From: Armillaria gallica
Taxonomy: Eukaryota; Basidiomycota; Agaricomycetes; Agaricales; Physalacriaceae
Direction: 5' to 3'
NCBI GenBank assembly: GCA_037576215.1
Contig: JBANDB010000004.1
Coordinates: 3,038,001 to 3,102,000 of the forward strand
Length of the DNA: 64,000 bases
Part shown: positions 35,320 to 46,821 of the stretch, piece after piece
How the letters are laid out: each line of letters opens with the position of its first letter
Numbering within the stretch: the stretch's first letter is position 1
Translations under genes and position numbers: made by a program
The notes under the pieces: model-generated
What the model saw: the letters and a program-made list of their open reading frames with translations, nothing else
Told to the model about the DNA's origin: nothing
Database searches by the model: none

Positions 35320-37479
35320 CTGTTTCCTTTCTGAATATTGCACTTGTACATGCCGATTCCTGTAGTTGTACGGTGTTTCCATCTAACGTTCAACAATACA
35401 TTTTCTCCTCTGATTCACAACGATAGGAAAAGTTATTCTGATCAAGTAAGACGACAACATTTGATCAAGCCTACAAAGAATCTCAATAGAGGAGATGGAA
35501 CTTCAAATGTAGCATTGAGCTTGGCGACAACAAGACGTTCAGCAGTGGATGAAAGACGACATTTGCAGGAAGAACGACCGCCGACCGGCTGATAGAAAGT
35601 CGAGATGATTCTTGTTGGGCTCATTGTCACCTCCGTTCAGCTTGGAAGCCTTCGATGATCATCGTCTCGGGGAACTCGGCGTGCCCACATCTTGCTTGCT
35701 TCACGTTTCTTTCCTTCTCACCACTACTAAGGTAGCTCCTTTCTCAATTCATCCGCTCGTTCTGTACTTAGTACATGTATTCCAGACTATGATATCAAAG
35801 CCACACAGCGATGGTACGTATCTTAACCAGTGTCTCTTGTAAGTGACTGACTTTTCTCTTCAAACAGACACGTTCAAAGCTTCAAATTTTTATACCAGCT
35901 GCCCAGAGGTGAAACGACCGTCTGTCTCATCAAATGATGTGCCGCAGGTTGTACAATTGCCCCAAGACAACATATCGTGATCTGGCGAGCAGTGTTCAGG
36001 TATGCTCCAAGTCCTAGTTGCATTTTCTTGCTTGCTCACTTTTAAAATGCCTTCTACTGAAAGAGCGAAGCTGGATAAAGACTTCTGTTAGCATGGTCTT
36101 GAATGTCGTGGGGGGAAGGGCCTACCATGAAGGGAATGGATGTCCCCAGAACTTTATGAGTTCGTATTTGTCCTTATCGTTTCCCATCGAGCCCACTCTC
36201 TGTCGACTTGCATTCATCTCTGCACACCTTCTCAGCTTCCTGCGTGCGCCCCGTATCCGGATGGCGGGTAGTGTAGTGCCCTATACCATATATCTTTTTG
36301 ACCTCGCCCCGAATCACAGTTCGATGACCTGTACAGACAGCGTTATTGAGAATAATGAGATTCAGGAGCTAAAAGGTCAACAGCGAGGAGGATCTGTCGG
36401 TGCATCCGTTAGCCTCCGCCGGTGCTTTGAGTACATCCCAGCCTGTCGAGGATTCCCTTGTCCTCGCAGAAACGTATTGAGACCGTTTACTGGGAGGGAA
36501 AAGAATCAAGTTCGTCATCGAAATTGACAGCGACCGGATGGCTCGATGTGCCGGTGTGAAAATAATCAGGCCTTCTAATCTTGAGGTATCGAGGCGGCAG
36601 CAGGGAGAGCAGAAAGGTTAGCTTGCAAAGGAAATGAAGAGCGTCTAGCAGATACCTGGCGTGACATCCGATCAAGGGTGTGCTGGCTCCGGCCTTTGGA
36701 ATAGGCTTAGGGGAACAACAGTTAAGGCAGGGAAAAACCAAGTACTAGAGTAATGGCTTCCCGTAAACAGATGCATAGCGAGCTGGTCAAACAAAGAGTC
36801 AGAAACTGGAGGAAAAAAATGGCACTGCAGCAAAACCTTACTTTCGCTAGTACGTTAGTCGACGCGCAGAAGATAATCTTTCTTCCACCAAAAATGAGAA
36901 TGTGTCACTGAATTCAGCGCATGCAGGAGTGGAGACAGAAGTCAGTTGAGGAATCTCGTCTTCGGGATAAGGAAATGCCTCTGAAGAGATGATAGTCTGG
37001 TGCAACACGACATATGGATCTTCCGATCTTCAGATAGATTAGGGATCGGAGAACAATAAGAACAGTAATTCTGGTTGTGGCTGATCAAGCAAGACCACAA
37101 CATTTGACCGAGCCAAATCCTACGAATGATCTCAATAGACGGGACAGAAGTTCAAAGCTAGGACGCAGAGATATCAGTACCTCCTTCACCGGTAAGACCT
37201 CCCAGAGCTGCACCTTGGATCTCGTGCCCATGCTCTCGATGGTTTGGACGTCGATAGCATTGACGTTGCGATGACAAGATGCTCAGCAGTGGACGAAAGA
37301 CGACATTTGCAGGAAGAAAGGACAGCGGTTGGCTGATGGAAAGTCGACACCATGAAGGTGTGTGTATTGACTATTCTAAGCTTTTCCCGTGCTAACCATT
37401 TGTTTCTGATTCGAAGATCTATGTCTACTCATACTCGTGTCCTCCAATAATTTCCCGATTCGCGTCGCCATTCTACAAT
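35320..37479. other. Gene-poor region with a 1.75-kb-spaced direct repeat
   Basis: A segment at 35509-35600 recurs, diverged, at 37256-37351; both contain GACGACATTTGCAGGAAGAA. Flanking pieces (CAAC/CAACATTTGA...CTCAATAGA) are also shared (35451 and 37091 on). In one frame they read AVDERRHLQEER, which could be a coiled-coil exon of a decayed gene present twice. Other open frames here are short and not recognised. Confidence 0.35.
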
Positions 37480-37996
37480 CTAAGATACACTCCCAGCCCT
37501 GTTACGCCGGCGAAACCACTCTGTACGCGACCTGACTTCAGTCAAAAGGGAGCTGACGCGACAAGATAGGCACTTACACAGTAATACCGACGTCAACATG
37601 ATCCTGGGGGTAATACTGGACGTTGTTCGGTAAATTGTGTCCCATAACCAGGCAAAGCCGTTGGAGAGCAATGTCGATGGGAGGACGAGGGAACCATTCG
37701 TCGGCGTGGCGAGTGTTACCGTAATGAACAGATCCCAGATGGACTCCACTGGCATCGAAAAGTTTGAGCGTCTTGTGTGAATGGTTTGGGTAGTGTCGGA
37801 GTGAACTGAATACCGTAAGTGTTGAGTTCAGGCCGTCAACTTATTCTTACCGGACCGCAAGCACCCTGGGACGACCATCGAGAGCTCGGAAAATCTGGTC
37901 GTGGAACGCATCCACCTGAGCGAGGACGAGGCAGCGGTTATTGGCGTTCCAGACGTCATGTTCACTAGTGGTGACGGCTATCGATATTGTGGTCAT
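37480..37996 (-). CDS. Small three-exon gene, unknown function
   Basis: Exons 37996-37851 (146 bp), 37805-37578 (228 bp) and 37531-37480 (52 bp) join in frame over short GT-AG introns (GTAAGA...TTCAG; GTAAGT...GTCAG with a CTGAC-type branch). They give 141 residues from MTTISIAVTTSEHDVWNAN to RRRNRAGSVS. The middle reads FDASGVHLGSVHYGNTRHAD. No signal peptide, helix or motif is recognised. The clean splicing is the main support. An upstream GTGAGT...TTCCAG segment (38050-38003) may be a 5' untranslated-region intron. Confidence 0.45.
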
Positions 37997-38142
37997 GTTG
38001 GATCTGGAAACGTTAATAGAGCACGAGCGACATTGGGAAGCAAACTCACCAGGATGGTCGAGTAGCTTAGAAGAGATAAAGGTCAAATCCGGGCCGGAGC
38101 CCTGATTTATAGCCTGGCGGAGATATTTCCATTTATAGCAAT

Positions 38143-38425
38143 GAGCGCCTATCCAGGCACTTAACTGGCGTCATTGTTGGCACGTGTCAATGTCTTGATA
38201 AGATCAAGATAAAGGTGAGATCGATGATAAGATAATAGAGCGCCTATCCAGGCACTTAACTGGCATCATTGGTGCGCGTCAATGTCTTGATAAGATCAAG
38301 ATAAAGGTGGGATTGATGATAAGATAATAGAGGGCGGGCCGAGCACGGGGAGGGATGACTAAGAGAAGTATCCAGGTGCTTGACTGGTATTGTTGGCGCG
38401 CGTTAATGTCATGATAAGATAAAGA
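38143..38425. repeat. 95-bp tandem repeat, two good copies and one diverged
   Basis: Units beginning GAGCGCCTATCCAGGCACTT start at 38143 and 38238. A third, diverged unit (TATCCAGGTGCTTGACTGG) follows at about 38369. Each unit ends in GATAAGAT-rich sequence, so the block carries many GATA words. Confidence 0.6.
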
Positions 38426-39296
38426 GATAAAGAGATGGGAAGATCAGTGAGAAGATAAGAGAGGATATGGATTGGCGGGGCGAGCATGGGGATGACTAAG
38501 AGAAGTATATGGGGGGATGCACCATTGAGAAACTATAGTGGGGCATGGCCAGCAGCAGTTGGGAAGTCTGAGAGCAACGTGGTAGAACAGGGGGTACACC
38601 TCAGTCAGGTCATATAGATAGAACTTGGGCATGTGACGATTAGCGACGATAGAGGCAGTAAAGAACCTGAGAGAAAAAGTACAGTTAAGACAAATGGTAT
38701 TGCACCCCGTATCTACAGAAAAAGACAAGTATACGACATAATGAATATGTATAGTATAGGTGAAAGTGGTATACGACTCGGGGTCCGCTGTCCCAGTGCG
38801 CTATCGGGCACGAAGCCAATGAAATATGTATGATCTTTAGTGGGCTTGAGGGGAAGCAGATCCCCAGCAGAAAGAGGATGTGAGAACGGTACGATGAGTG
38901 ATGAAAACGTGTGGGCTGAGGATCGTGTAGTTTGGTCTTGTGATATGATATCGGAGCGAGGAAGTGACGAGACACCATTAGCGCTCGACCAATAGCGAGT
39001 GGAATGGCAAGGAAGGAGCCAGCGATCTAATTCGGCTTGGATGGTAACAGCAAGGGCATACAGTGAAGAATGGGGGGATGAGCGACAAAAGCAAGCATCT
39101 GAAAATCCTGCAGTAGCGTCGTCTCGTGGTATCGTCAGTGTGGTGCGAGGAAGTAACGAGAAAGTATTCGCCCTCAACCGATGTCAAGGGGAATGGCTAC
39201 GAACAACCGGTCGGTCTAGTTCAGCGTCGGTAGTGAGAGGAGAAGGCGGAGTGCAGTGCCCATGGCGTGGGCAAAGGGATAACAGGTGCAAATAAG
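38426..39296. other. Non-coding region before the right end of the large insertion
   Basis: Two diverged blocks with GCGAGGAAGTRACGAGA (about 38957 and 39147) suggest an old tandem duplication of about 190 bp. No gene is supported. Confidence 0.3.
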
Positions 39297-39726
39297 GGGA
39301 CCCCAGAACCCCACGAGGTCGGAATCGGAACTCAGTTGCCAGGGGGGAGGAAATTCGGTATTCTTCGGTTTTGAGCGGTTTTGAGGAAAAGGGCAGTATT
39401 CAGTACAGATCGGGATACTGGATGCTCCTTTAGGTACAAAATGGTCAGTAAGAACTGCTAAAAACCGAGAAATACTGGCAAATACTCGGGAATATCCGGT
39501 ATTCCCTGAAAATACCGGGTAATACCCGGTATTACTGCTATTTATGGCACTTTTGGGGGAAATTGTGCTTAAGATGTATTTTTGTCTCCATACCCGCACC
39601 ATAGCACACATATCGGATCTCTCTTGGTGGTTAGAACTTTGCTTTCGGACATCCTCGCTCACGACTCGGGTTTTACTTGAGTATTCATTAACTCGTGTAT
39701 TACTCAAGATAGTCCGATTCTTAACA
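39297..39726 (-). repeat. Right end of the 28.3-kb insertion, inverse of the left end
   Basis: Read on the minus strand it begins TGTTAAGAATCGG (left end: TGTTATGGATATCGG), then has TACACGAGTTAA (left: TACATGAGTCAA), CTATGGTG, GAGACAAAAAT, CCGGGTAATAC-type words and GTTCTGGGGTCCC, in the same order as the left end. A palindrome with 9-bp arms AATACCGGG/CCCGGTATT lies at 39511-39533. Confidence 0.5.
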
Positions 39727-39960
39727 CTTACTAACCCACTGGCGAGTATCGCAGAGTGATTTGTAGACCCCACGCAGCCTGAGTTGTTGTTGGAAACCTC
39801 GGCTGTTGACATGTTCCACGAGCACCCGCATGCAGAGAAACTAGGAGTTGTAGTGGCGGATTATGAGGGAGAGGATGGGAAGGGTATGGTCAGGAGAACA
39901 CAAAGCCTCAGAGTTGAGAGCGTGGAACAGAGGTTGACGAGACTCTGACTCAACCATGAC
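39727..39960 (+). pseudogene. Membrane-protein copy 2, 3' piece
   Basis: Starts with the right CTTAC duplicate and is collinear with copy 1 from 2201 to about 2437: the cytoplasmic tail LASIAE...VDPTQPELLLETSAVDMFHE and on. Compared with copy 1 the codon CGA (arginine after AE) is TGA at 39757-39759, and a 2-bp deletion removes TC from ACTCTCTGACT, shifting the frame near the end. Together with 5580-6498 and 10364-11418 it accounts for practically the whole gene. Confidence 0.8.
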
Positions 39961-40670
39961 TAAAGAATATTCTAGGGGGGCTCCTATTCATGGGAACGTG
40001 ATATCATCCACACTCCAAGACCCTCGAAAATAGACGGTAGCACCGGGCCAGAACAAAATGCACTGCTTAACCCAGCAATCCACTTTCCCAGCAATTTCCT
40101 TCGCCACCCAATCAACCCAAGCATGCGTATTCTTGTACCCATCCCAGTGTGAATCCCGGGCCACTGTTATCCATGCCGCAAAGCGCCCACCAGTCTTCAG
40201 CCTTGAATGTACAAAAATTTCTCCCAGGGTGATACTATTCGATAGAGTACCAATTGGCTATGGGATAGTACCTCCTATGTGGCGAGCCGTATATGATGGT
40301 ATATTGACGGCTTGCTCCATAAACAGGATGGCAACGAGACTACCAATTGGCCAAGTGACCTCGCAAATTCAAGGATGGCGAACTCTGATTCGTATGTCCC
40401 AATAAGATGGATATGCTCGAGATGGGGTGATACCTTTTGAGAGAGCGTCATTTCCCGGAAGAACTCAGATGGGATACTTACACAGCAAGGATTCCGAGTC
40501 TTATATGTACAAGTGCTCCCCGCATGCCGGGGCGAGGGGACCTTGCTGGATATCGTCACTTGTCTTCGATGGGACGTCATTTTTGAGTATGAAGCAAGAC
40601 GATAGAACAGGTTGGATAAGAACCAGAAGTAGGATACATTGTTAAGAGAGAGAGTAAGCATACAAGGCAC
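39961..40670 (-). pseudogene. 3' fragment of an unrecognised (possibly F-box/LRR) gene
   Basis: Minus-strand segments read FREMTLSQKVSPHLEHIHLI and GTYESEFAILEFARSLGQ. After an apparent 100-bp-scale intron ending in GAATAG they continue with EIFVHSRLKTGGRFAAWITV and a stop near 39997. The style resembles C-terminal parts of basidiomycete F-box/LRR proteins, but no start or F-box is visible. Confidence 0.25.
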
Positions 40671-41501
40671 ACAATTTACCTTACGTGAATTTTGACAGAG
40701 TGAAGAGTGAAGAGTACTAGTGCCTTGGCGACAGAAAAAAGCATGCGAAAGAAGTTGTTAATTTATTTTAATTATGTAATTAAGTATCTCGAGCATGCCG
40801 TCGCAGCCGTATACATTATTTCATGCTGCTGCTCTTGCCGTTGTTGCCGGATATTTATTTTTTACACATATTTGCAGTCGGATGGATGAGGAAACCTGTG
40901 GCTCAGAGGGTAGACCTTACTTCCAGCAAGGTAATACCAAATAATCGTGGTTTTTGATCGCCCAGGACGCCGCATTCTATGTGACCTTGCCGTGGGGGGG
41001 AATCTTGCCGAAAAGATTCATCATTTTCCTGGGATTCTTTTGCCTTTCTTACCGCCGGCTTCTTTTCATCCGGTTTTTCTTGATCAACCAGACGATTCCC
41101 TTCAAGAGTATGGCGCCAACAATATCCCTTGGGAATATACAATGAATGCTTTCTACTGGCGCGTAAACTGATTTGTCTCCATGGTATGAACTCAATGTAT
41201 CCGGTATTCGTTGTCTATCTGACTCAGATGTAAAGTCGATTTGAACTTGAATTACGTCAAGCTAAATAATTGCAAGTTCAGGCAGCATCAGGCTCGCCAA
41301 GTTGGATATAATGGCACGTCTATACCAAGAATAGATGCTTTATCCGGATTGAAGGCTGTGATGATAGAGATTGTTGAGGACGCCTGTAAGCACCTACGCA
41401 GTATGGTGAGTTGTTAAGCAGTGCTAAGCTAAGCGCTCCTCAGGGTAGTTTACCATATAAAGGCTGCCACGACTTGATCACGATGCGGCTGTATCCTTCC
41501 G
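40671..41501. other. Intergenic, no gene recognised
   Basis: AT-rich stretch at 40740-40880, then an unassigned minus-strand open segment (41142-40903, Lys/Glu-rich). Nothing can be named. Confidence 0.3.
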
Positions 41502-43664
41502 ATGTCCCTTCTCCTACCTACGTTGTCTGGCTTGCAAATTGCCAGCGACGCTGGATCCCCCAACTTGGCCAACATTCCGACCAGCTCTCCAGCTGTGGAC
41601 CCTGAAGTGCCGCCCGAAATACGGAAGCTGGTTTGCGAGACCTGTTGGAGTACGGTGTTTTCTGTCGAGTGGTTCCAACAGGCCTGGGTGACACAATTTG
41701 GGCCGAATCGTCCAGAGTCAGCTCCGTTCACATACACAACGCCTGCGTGGAGACAGATCCAACGTCAACGGTGTCGACATTTACTCAAATTCCAGCACCA
41801 GTGCGAGTGGTGCAAGCTCGTCTGCCGGTTGATTAAACGCAATTACCGACGTCCGCACAAATGGATGCCCAAAGATAAGAAGCACCTGGCGAGAATGTAC
41901 TTTGAACGATATGGAAGGGTTACCTACCTTTATCTCTGGGTAGAAAGTTGTAGTTGCAAACTCCCGATCCATGCTGCCGAAGGTATGCTTGCGAATAATC
42001 ATGTGTCTTGAATAAAGCTTATATATCAATAACTCTCAAGACGATCCAGCGGCAAAATTTATCCCTAATCGTGGTGTCCTTTTCGACGTCGATTCAGCTC
42101 TGGCCTATGATTTGATCAAGAAGCGCGTCGTCCAGTGTTCCCGCCATGAACATTGTCCTCCACCACAGTACGCCCGCTTGCCAACTCGGGTGTTAGATTG
42201 CTCTGATCCTAGTCAGCCTCACCTTTTTGTCAGCAATGACGTTGAGGACTACTATGTCACACTGAGCTATGCGTGGGGCGAGAAGCAGCCGAACCGTCTG
42301 AAGAAGAAGAACTTGGACTCGTACATTGAAGGCATCCCTTTGGAAAATATACCTAAAACCATCATGGACGCCATCATGGTGACACACAAATTCGGTTTTC
42401 ATTATCTGTGGGTGGACTCGTTCTGTATCCTGCAGGATTCGGAGGACGACAAGGCACGAGAAATCGCACAGATGCGGCATATATTCCATAACTCCTATAT
42501 TACCATTATCGCAGCCTGTGCTGACAAGGTCAGCGATGGATTTTTACACGACCGGCGGCCAACTGTCGGAAACTGGATCCACAATGAGGGTTTGGTCCCG
42601 TTTCGCTGTCCTGATGGTAGCGTTGGGACCCTGCATCTGGTTGATGGGGGACGCCCCTTCTTCTTGTTGGAGCCCGTTGACAAACGCGCATGGTGTCTGG
42701 AGGAACGCGTCTTGTCGCCCCGAAGATTGATCTACGCAACGCATACCCTGCTGTACGAGTGCGAGACCATACATGATAACGTGAACAGTGCCCCGAACTT
42801 TGTCCCGCTGTGTAATGCTGAAGACATCCCCGCCTTCACAGCCGCATCGGTACCCCTGCGACCAATCCTGATAACGATCCGACACCAATCACGACGGAAG
42901 AGGCCTGGTACAATATTGTCACACTTTACTCACGTCGCAACCTCACGAAGCCGAGAGACAAGTTGATTGCCCTGTCAGGTGTTGCCGACTACTTTCACCA
43001 GTTCTGGCCACATAGCAAATACTTAGCAGGCCTGTGGGAGCACCAACTTCCCGGTAGCTTACTATGGCACATTCCTCACCGTGGCGAGTCTCGCTGCAGG
43101 CCAGGCATCTACCGTGCTCCCTCGTGGAGCTGGGCTGCAATAGACGGAAGGGTTGACAGTAGAGAGTGCTGGTTCATGGCTGAAGACATCTGCACCATCA
43201 TCCATTCTACCGTAACTCCGGCTCGATCGGATAATGCCTTTGGCGAGGTAGTCGATGGCTATCTTGTCCTTGAAACAATTGTAGAACCAGCTGTCTGGGA
43301 AGTGGACGAAGAATGGGGCGGCCAGTTGTTCAATGTAACGGGTGCACAAGCTGAATCTCTCAACTGGACAGAGTTGTGGGACTATGACCACAGTGAAGTA
43401 GGACATGCGCGAAGTGACGCTGTAGAACCAGCCTCAGAGGGGATCGGCAATGTTTACATTGCCTTTGTGGGCCGGCTCAGTGTGCAGGGACCGGCGTTGG
43501 GTCTTGTTCTTGTTCCAGTGACCGACGAAATCACGAATACACAACGGTACGACTCACCAGGCTATCCAGTCTTCCGTCGGGTTGGCCGGTTTGAGGCTTC
43601 CCCTTCTTTTCCCGTTGTTACGGCGTGGCTGAACTGCAGGTCCAAGCGTATCAAGATCATTTAA
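41502..43664 (+). CDS. HET-domain (heterokaryon incompatibility) protein
   Basis: Exons 41502-41982, 42041-42849 and 42903-43664 join in frame (introns 58 and 53 bp, the second with CTGATAAC branch) to a 683-residue protein. The HET domain core is plain: YYVTLSYAWG, IPKTIMDAIMVTHKFGFHYL, WVDSFCILQDSEDDKAREIA and NSYITIIAACADKVSDGF. The later part has the usual RAWCLEERVLSPRRLIY and YRAPSWSWAAIDG signatures. The N-terminus (residues 1-160) has a CETCW...CEWC pair of Cys motifs. HET domains trigger cell death on non-self recognition in fungi and are abundant in filamentous species. The reading frame is intact. It lies just outside the disrupted region. Confidence 0.85.
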
Positions 43665-44357
43665 CCCGAAACCGGTGTTCAGTCTATCACTTGAGGGGAG
43701 GCACTATTAAAGCGTACATATGGTAGTCCCTATGTCCACCTCGTATCGGTACTTATTCTATTTAGAATGCACCTTACCGTCCCTCTTTCAATTTCAATGC
43801 ACTTAACGTTCTGTCAACCAGTACCTCTCCGTCGGCAGAAATTGTTTTGTGTCAGTGGTACTCATGAGACTCTGAGCCTCAGTAGATAACCTTCTCTTTC
43901 GTCATTATGACAATAGCTTCCGAGTTCACTGCATCAAACTTTCCATACCAGTCCTCGGGAGGGTATTATCGGAGGAGGCAGACTGGACCGGTGCTCCTGC
44001 CTGCAAACTGGAAAAACAGGTTTCGCCGCTGGTGAGAATGCGGACGAATCTGATTGCGTATCATTGATATTGTGTATTTCCTAAGACTGTGCTGAGTCTG
44101 ACCTGCTCATATATATGATATCCTGTCAGAAATGAGCGATATGTTGCAGGCAAGAATCTTCGTCCTCAGACTGCGGAAAAGAATCGCGCCAAGAAAGGCA
44201 TTTGGGAAGGAAGCGGCTAGGAAGTTTTGTGTCCAATGTCCATTGATTCTTGTTCATGATATCGGACGAGACTGGCTGGAAGGCTTACACATCAAACAAC
44301 GATGGAATAGTACTATGTCCAAGCACGCTGTCCACGGAATTCGAATTACAAAAGCAA
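43665..44357. other. Intergenic, no gene recognised
   Basis: Convergent 3' regions of the HET gene and the RAI1/DXO-like gene. Short open frames only. Confidence 0.35.
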
Positions 44358-45633
44358 TCATTTCCGTAAAGCCTTCACAAACCAACTAGGAAGAATACCA
44401 ATCCTTGCATCGTCTCTATTCAACGATCGAACCTCCTCAGGATTCAAGGCACGAATGGTAGGTCTTCGTAGTCGTTTTTTGGTTAGAACCCTCCATATCG
44501 GATTGCCTTCCTTTTCCATAATGTGCGTCATGCAGTGCCGCCGCAAGGAGGCAAGGAATATGGCAGCATTGTCGTACCGTTGTTGCAGAGCTGTTTCATC
44601 GAACATGGTAGCAACATTGATCACATCGACCGTCGTCAACATGCCCTCTTTATGCCAACCTAGGATAATGGTTGGGACACCGATAAGAGATGATTGAAAG
44701 TACTATCGAAGTTTCGCAGGTGACCATCTACGATGCATCGTTATCACTGTTTGGCACCTGAGGTTGTGATATTGATCGACTTACTTCGAATCCTGACATT
44801 TCGTTTTCAGCTCTAGGCAGTCTTTTGCCTGCCCTGTGACGTTCGCTAAGCAAGTAGAGATCATAAACGATATCCTCACACACAAGTAACACGTAGCTCA
44901 CAATCTTTTTGGCAGTCGACCTCGCCAGCAAGGACTACCTTTAGATTTCCGAGATTGAACGTGACAACTGCATACCACCGCGCATGCAAGTTATGAATAC
45001 CGTTAGGAGATCCATCAGTGCATAACGCTTCGAAGTTGGATCTGAGATATTTTGAATAAGATGAGCCACTTGATCTATGGACGAAAATAGCAGACCTAAT
45101 GCATTCGCCGTCGCGGACAAACGTGTGGGTGCTGGATAGTAATAAGATTGGAGCTACTCTATTCATTTAACTTGTTTACCGGTCAGGTTCTGGATCGTAC
45201 TCTTCAATGTACATCACTCCGTTGAAGAAAAAGACATTCAGCTGTTGAGCGGTTCCATATAATAGCCTGGTATGAATTAGTCCATGACTCTAATATCGGT
45301 AGCATTTGCTCACTTGGTCATAATACTGCGATGTGTTACGATTTGAGATGCTATGACCTCATCTACAGAGCCGGAGTCAAGACACATTTTCAAGGTGCGA
45401 TCAAGACGATTCGGATGATCATGAAATGGATCTGATCCCACGCGCCTCCGATATTGGCTCAGCCCAGCTTTGAGATTAATTCCGATTGGCGGTGGTATAA
45501 ATGTACCCAAAGACTCCGTGCTGTTTGCGTGGACCTCACAATCCTCGGAGAGCGACATACAAGCGAACTGGGTGGGGGATGTTCTGATAGCCGGCAGCGA
45601 CACATTTGAGCAGTCAGAGAGATTGAGATCCAT
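44358..45633 (-). CDS. RAI1/DXO-like decapping nuclease
   Basis: The start at 45633 gives MDLNLSDCSNVSLPAIRTSP. Later segments read LNVFFFNGVMYIEEYDPEPD, SSYSKYLRSNFEALCTDG, VVLAGEVDC, and, after a 74-bp GTGAGC...TCACAG intron, KDCLELKTKCQDSK. The last exon reads YFQSSLIGVPTIILGWHKEG to a stop at 44358. The acidic metal ligands of the family appear as E-V-D (GEVDC) and E-L-K (LELKT). RAI1/DXO enzymes remove incomplete, NAD or triphosphate RNA 5' ends and degrade the RNA; agaricomycetes often have several divergent copies. Several introns are needed and were only partly placed. Confidence 0.65.
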
Positions 45634-46821
45634 ATCGACAGACCTGTATCTGATAGGAAGATAGGAAGGAGTGGGCGGCTACTCGAGATCCCAAGAGTTT
45701 AGGTTTACGCAGTTTGCCGGGAATTGCGCCGTGTTCTCTATTTGTGGCGGTTCAGTGGTTGTGTAACTTTCATTTTGTGCTCAGCCAGTACAGAAGATCA
45801 GAAATATAGACTGTATGCCAGAGGTATACTACCCTCCAGAGCATTTCGACCAGAGAGCGCAGGCAGGTGGTGGAGAATCGACAAGAGAGTGATGCGGAAA
45901 GCGGCCCGAACTAGTCCGGATTCAGCCTGAAATTTTCTCACTTTCACCACTGCATTTTGGGCGTGTAAGTCGTGGCCTATCGAAGTAAGGTCGCCGGCCT
46001 TTCCTGTACATATTCACGCGAAAAGTCCAGCCTGAACACGGGTGACCATCGCTTCCTTACGAACTCGAGTGTCAGTCAAGGTTCGATTTTGGTAAAAGTA
46101 AACGCACCATCATGGCTTTGGCGGAAGCGTCGACGTCATGAAAATCTAATTTTTTGAGCCAAATTGACGACCCTTGTTGTCGTGGGAGTTCGTCAAGAAC
46201 TTCCGACTGCGCCGACTTGTATCCGCAAAAATCCTCCACTCTCATTGACCGTATCGCTTTTGCCGGCAAATTTTCCTACGAGAGAGAATGTGTGTGTGCC
46301 AGTTTTGACGCGAGGATCCTCCGGCCACTGCCTATCGACTTGTTCACTGCTCGGTTTTTATGAGAAACGGAGCGCGTCTGAGGTCATTTTTCATAGAGAA
46401 ATCAAGAGTCACCACCAGACAGAAACATACCCAAAACGCGCATATACTCGGCTTGCCCGTGGTCATATTGACCCCCATTGAAAATCTTCTGCAGCTAGTG
46501 CATGTTGAACGATGTCGAAGCGGATATGCTCGACGTCGGTGCCTTCGGTATGATGCCCTCGTCGTCCTCGTTCCCAAAGGTGAACAAGAGTGTCTGCCAT
46601 GGTCTTTTTATCGACATGGTATGCACAATCTCAGCTTGTGCTGGGTATTCGTTTCTGACTGCAAGCTGGGCCTATTTTCGGACAGGTAGTCCTGGCGGTA
46701 GCCACAGCTGCCTGAAAAGATAGTGCAGGGTTGTCGAGAGAAAGAGAGGGATTGTCGTTCAATTTGAAATTAAACTGACCACGCTTGCCCCTTTCTTCCT
46801 CCTGTCATCTCGAATGCCCTC
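45634..46821. other. Intergenic, possible upstream exon of the polymerase gene
   Basis: A plus-strand open segment at about 46480-46689 (RRRCLRYDALVVLVPKGEQE) could be an N-terminal exon of the RNA-dependent RNA polymerase gene, but no join to 46822 was found. The remainder shows nothing. Confidence 0.25.

Larger units (their letters stand above)
11419..39726. mobile_element. 28.3-kb insertion with TGTTA...TAACA ends and CTTAC target duplication
   Basis: The insertion interrupts membrane-protein copy 2 exactly at CTTAC, which is present at both edges (11414-11418 and 39727-39731) but once in copy 1 (2201-2205). Its ends are TGTTATGG and, on the right, CTTAACA. Both ends share inverted landmarks: CTATGGTG at 11819-11826 with its inverse at 39597-39604; GAGACAAAAAT at 11835-11845 with inverse at 39578-39588; GTTCTGGGGTCCC at 12064-12076 with inverse at 39297-39309. 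Inside are F-box, RING, HECT and DDE-integrase genes. It could be one very large element with cargo, or nested insertions that happen to end in related sequences. A 5-bp duplication fits retroviral-type integrases but is also made by some DNA transposases. Confidence 0.6.

Noticed and set aside
11419..39726. Starship-type element
   Set aside because: No DUF3435-like tyrosine recombinase was recognised, and the ends and 5-bp duplication look retroviral or DDE-like.
39216..39812. 198-codon minus-strand open frame as a gene
   Set aside because: It runs through the right end of the insertion and the palindromic CCGGGTAATAC region and overlaps the antisense of the 3' paralogue piece; composition and position indicate chance.
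42850..42902. Frameshift mutation in the HET gene
   Set aside because: The apparent shift is removed by a 53-bp intron with GT/AG ends and a CTGATAAC branch site that keeps phase.
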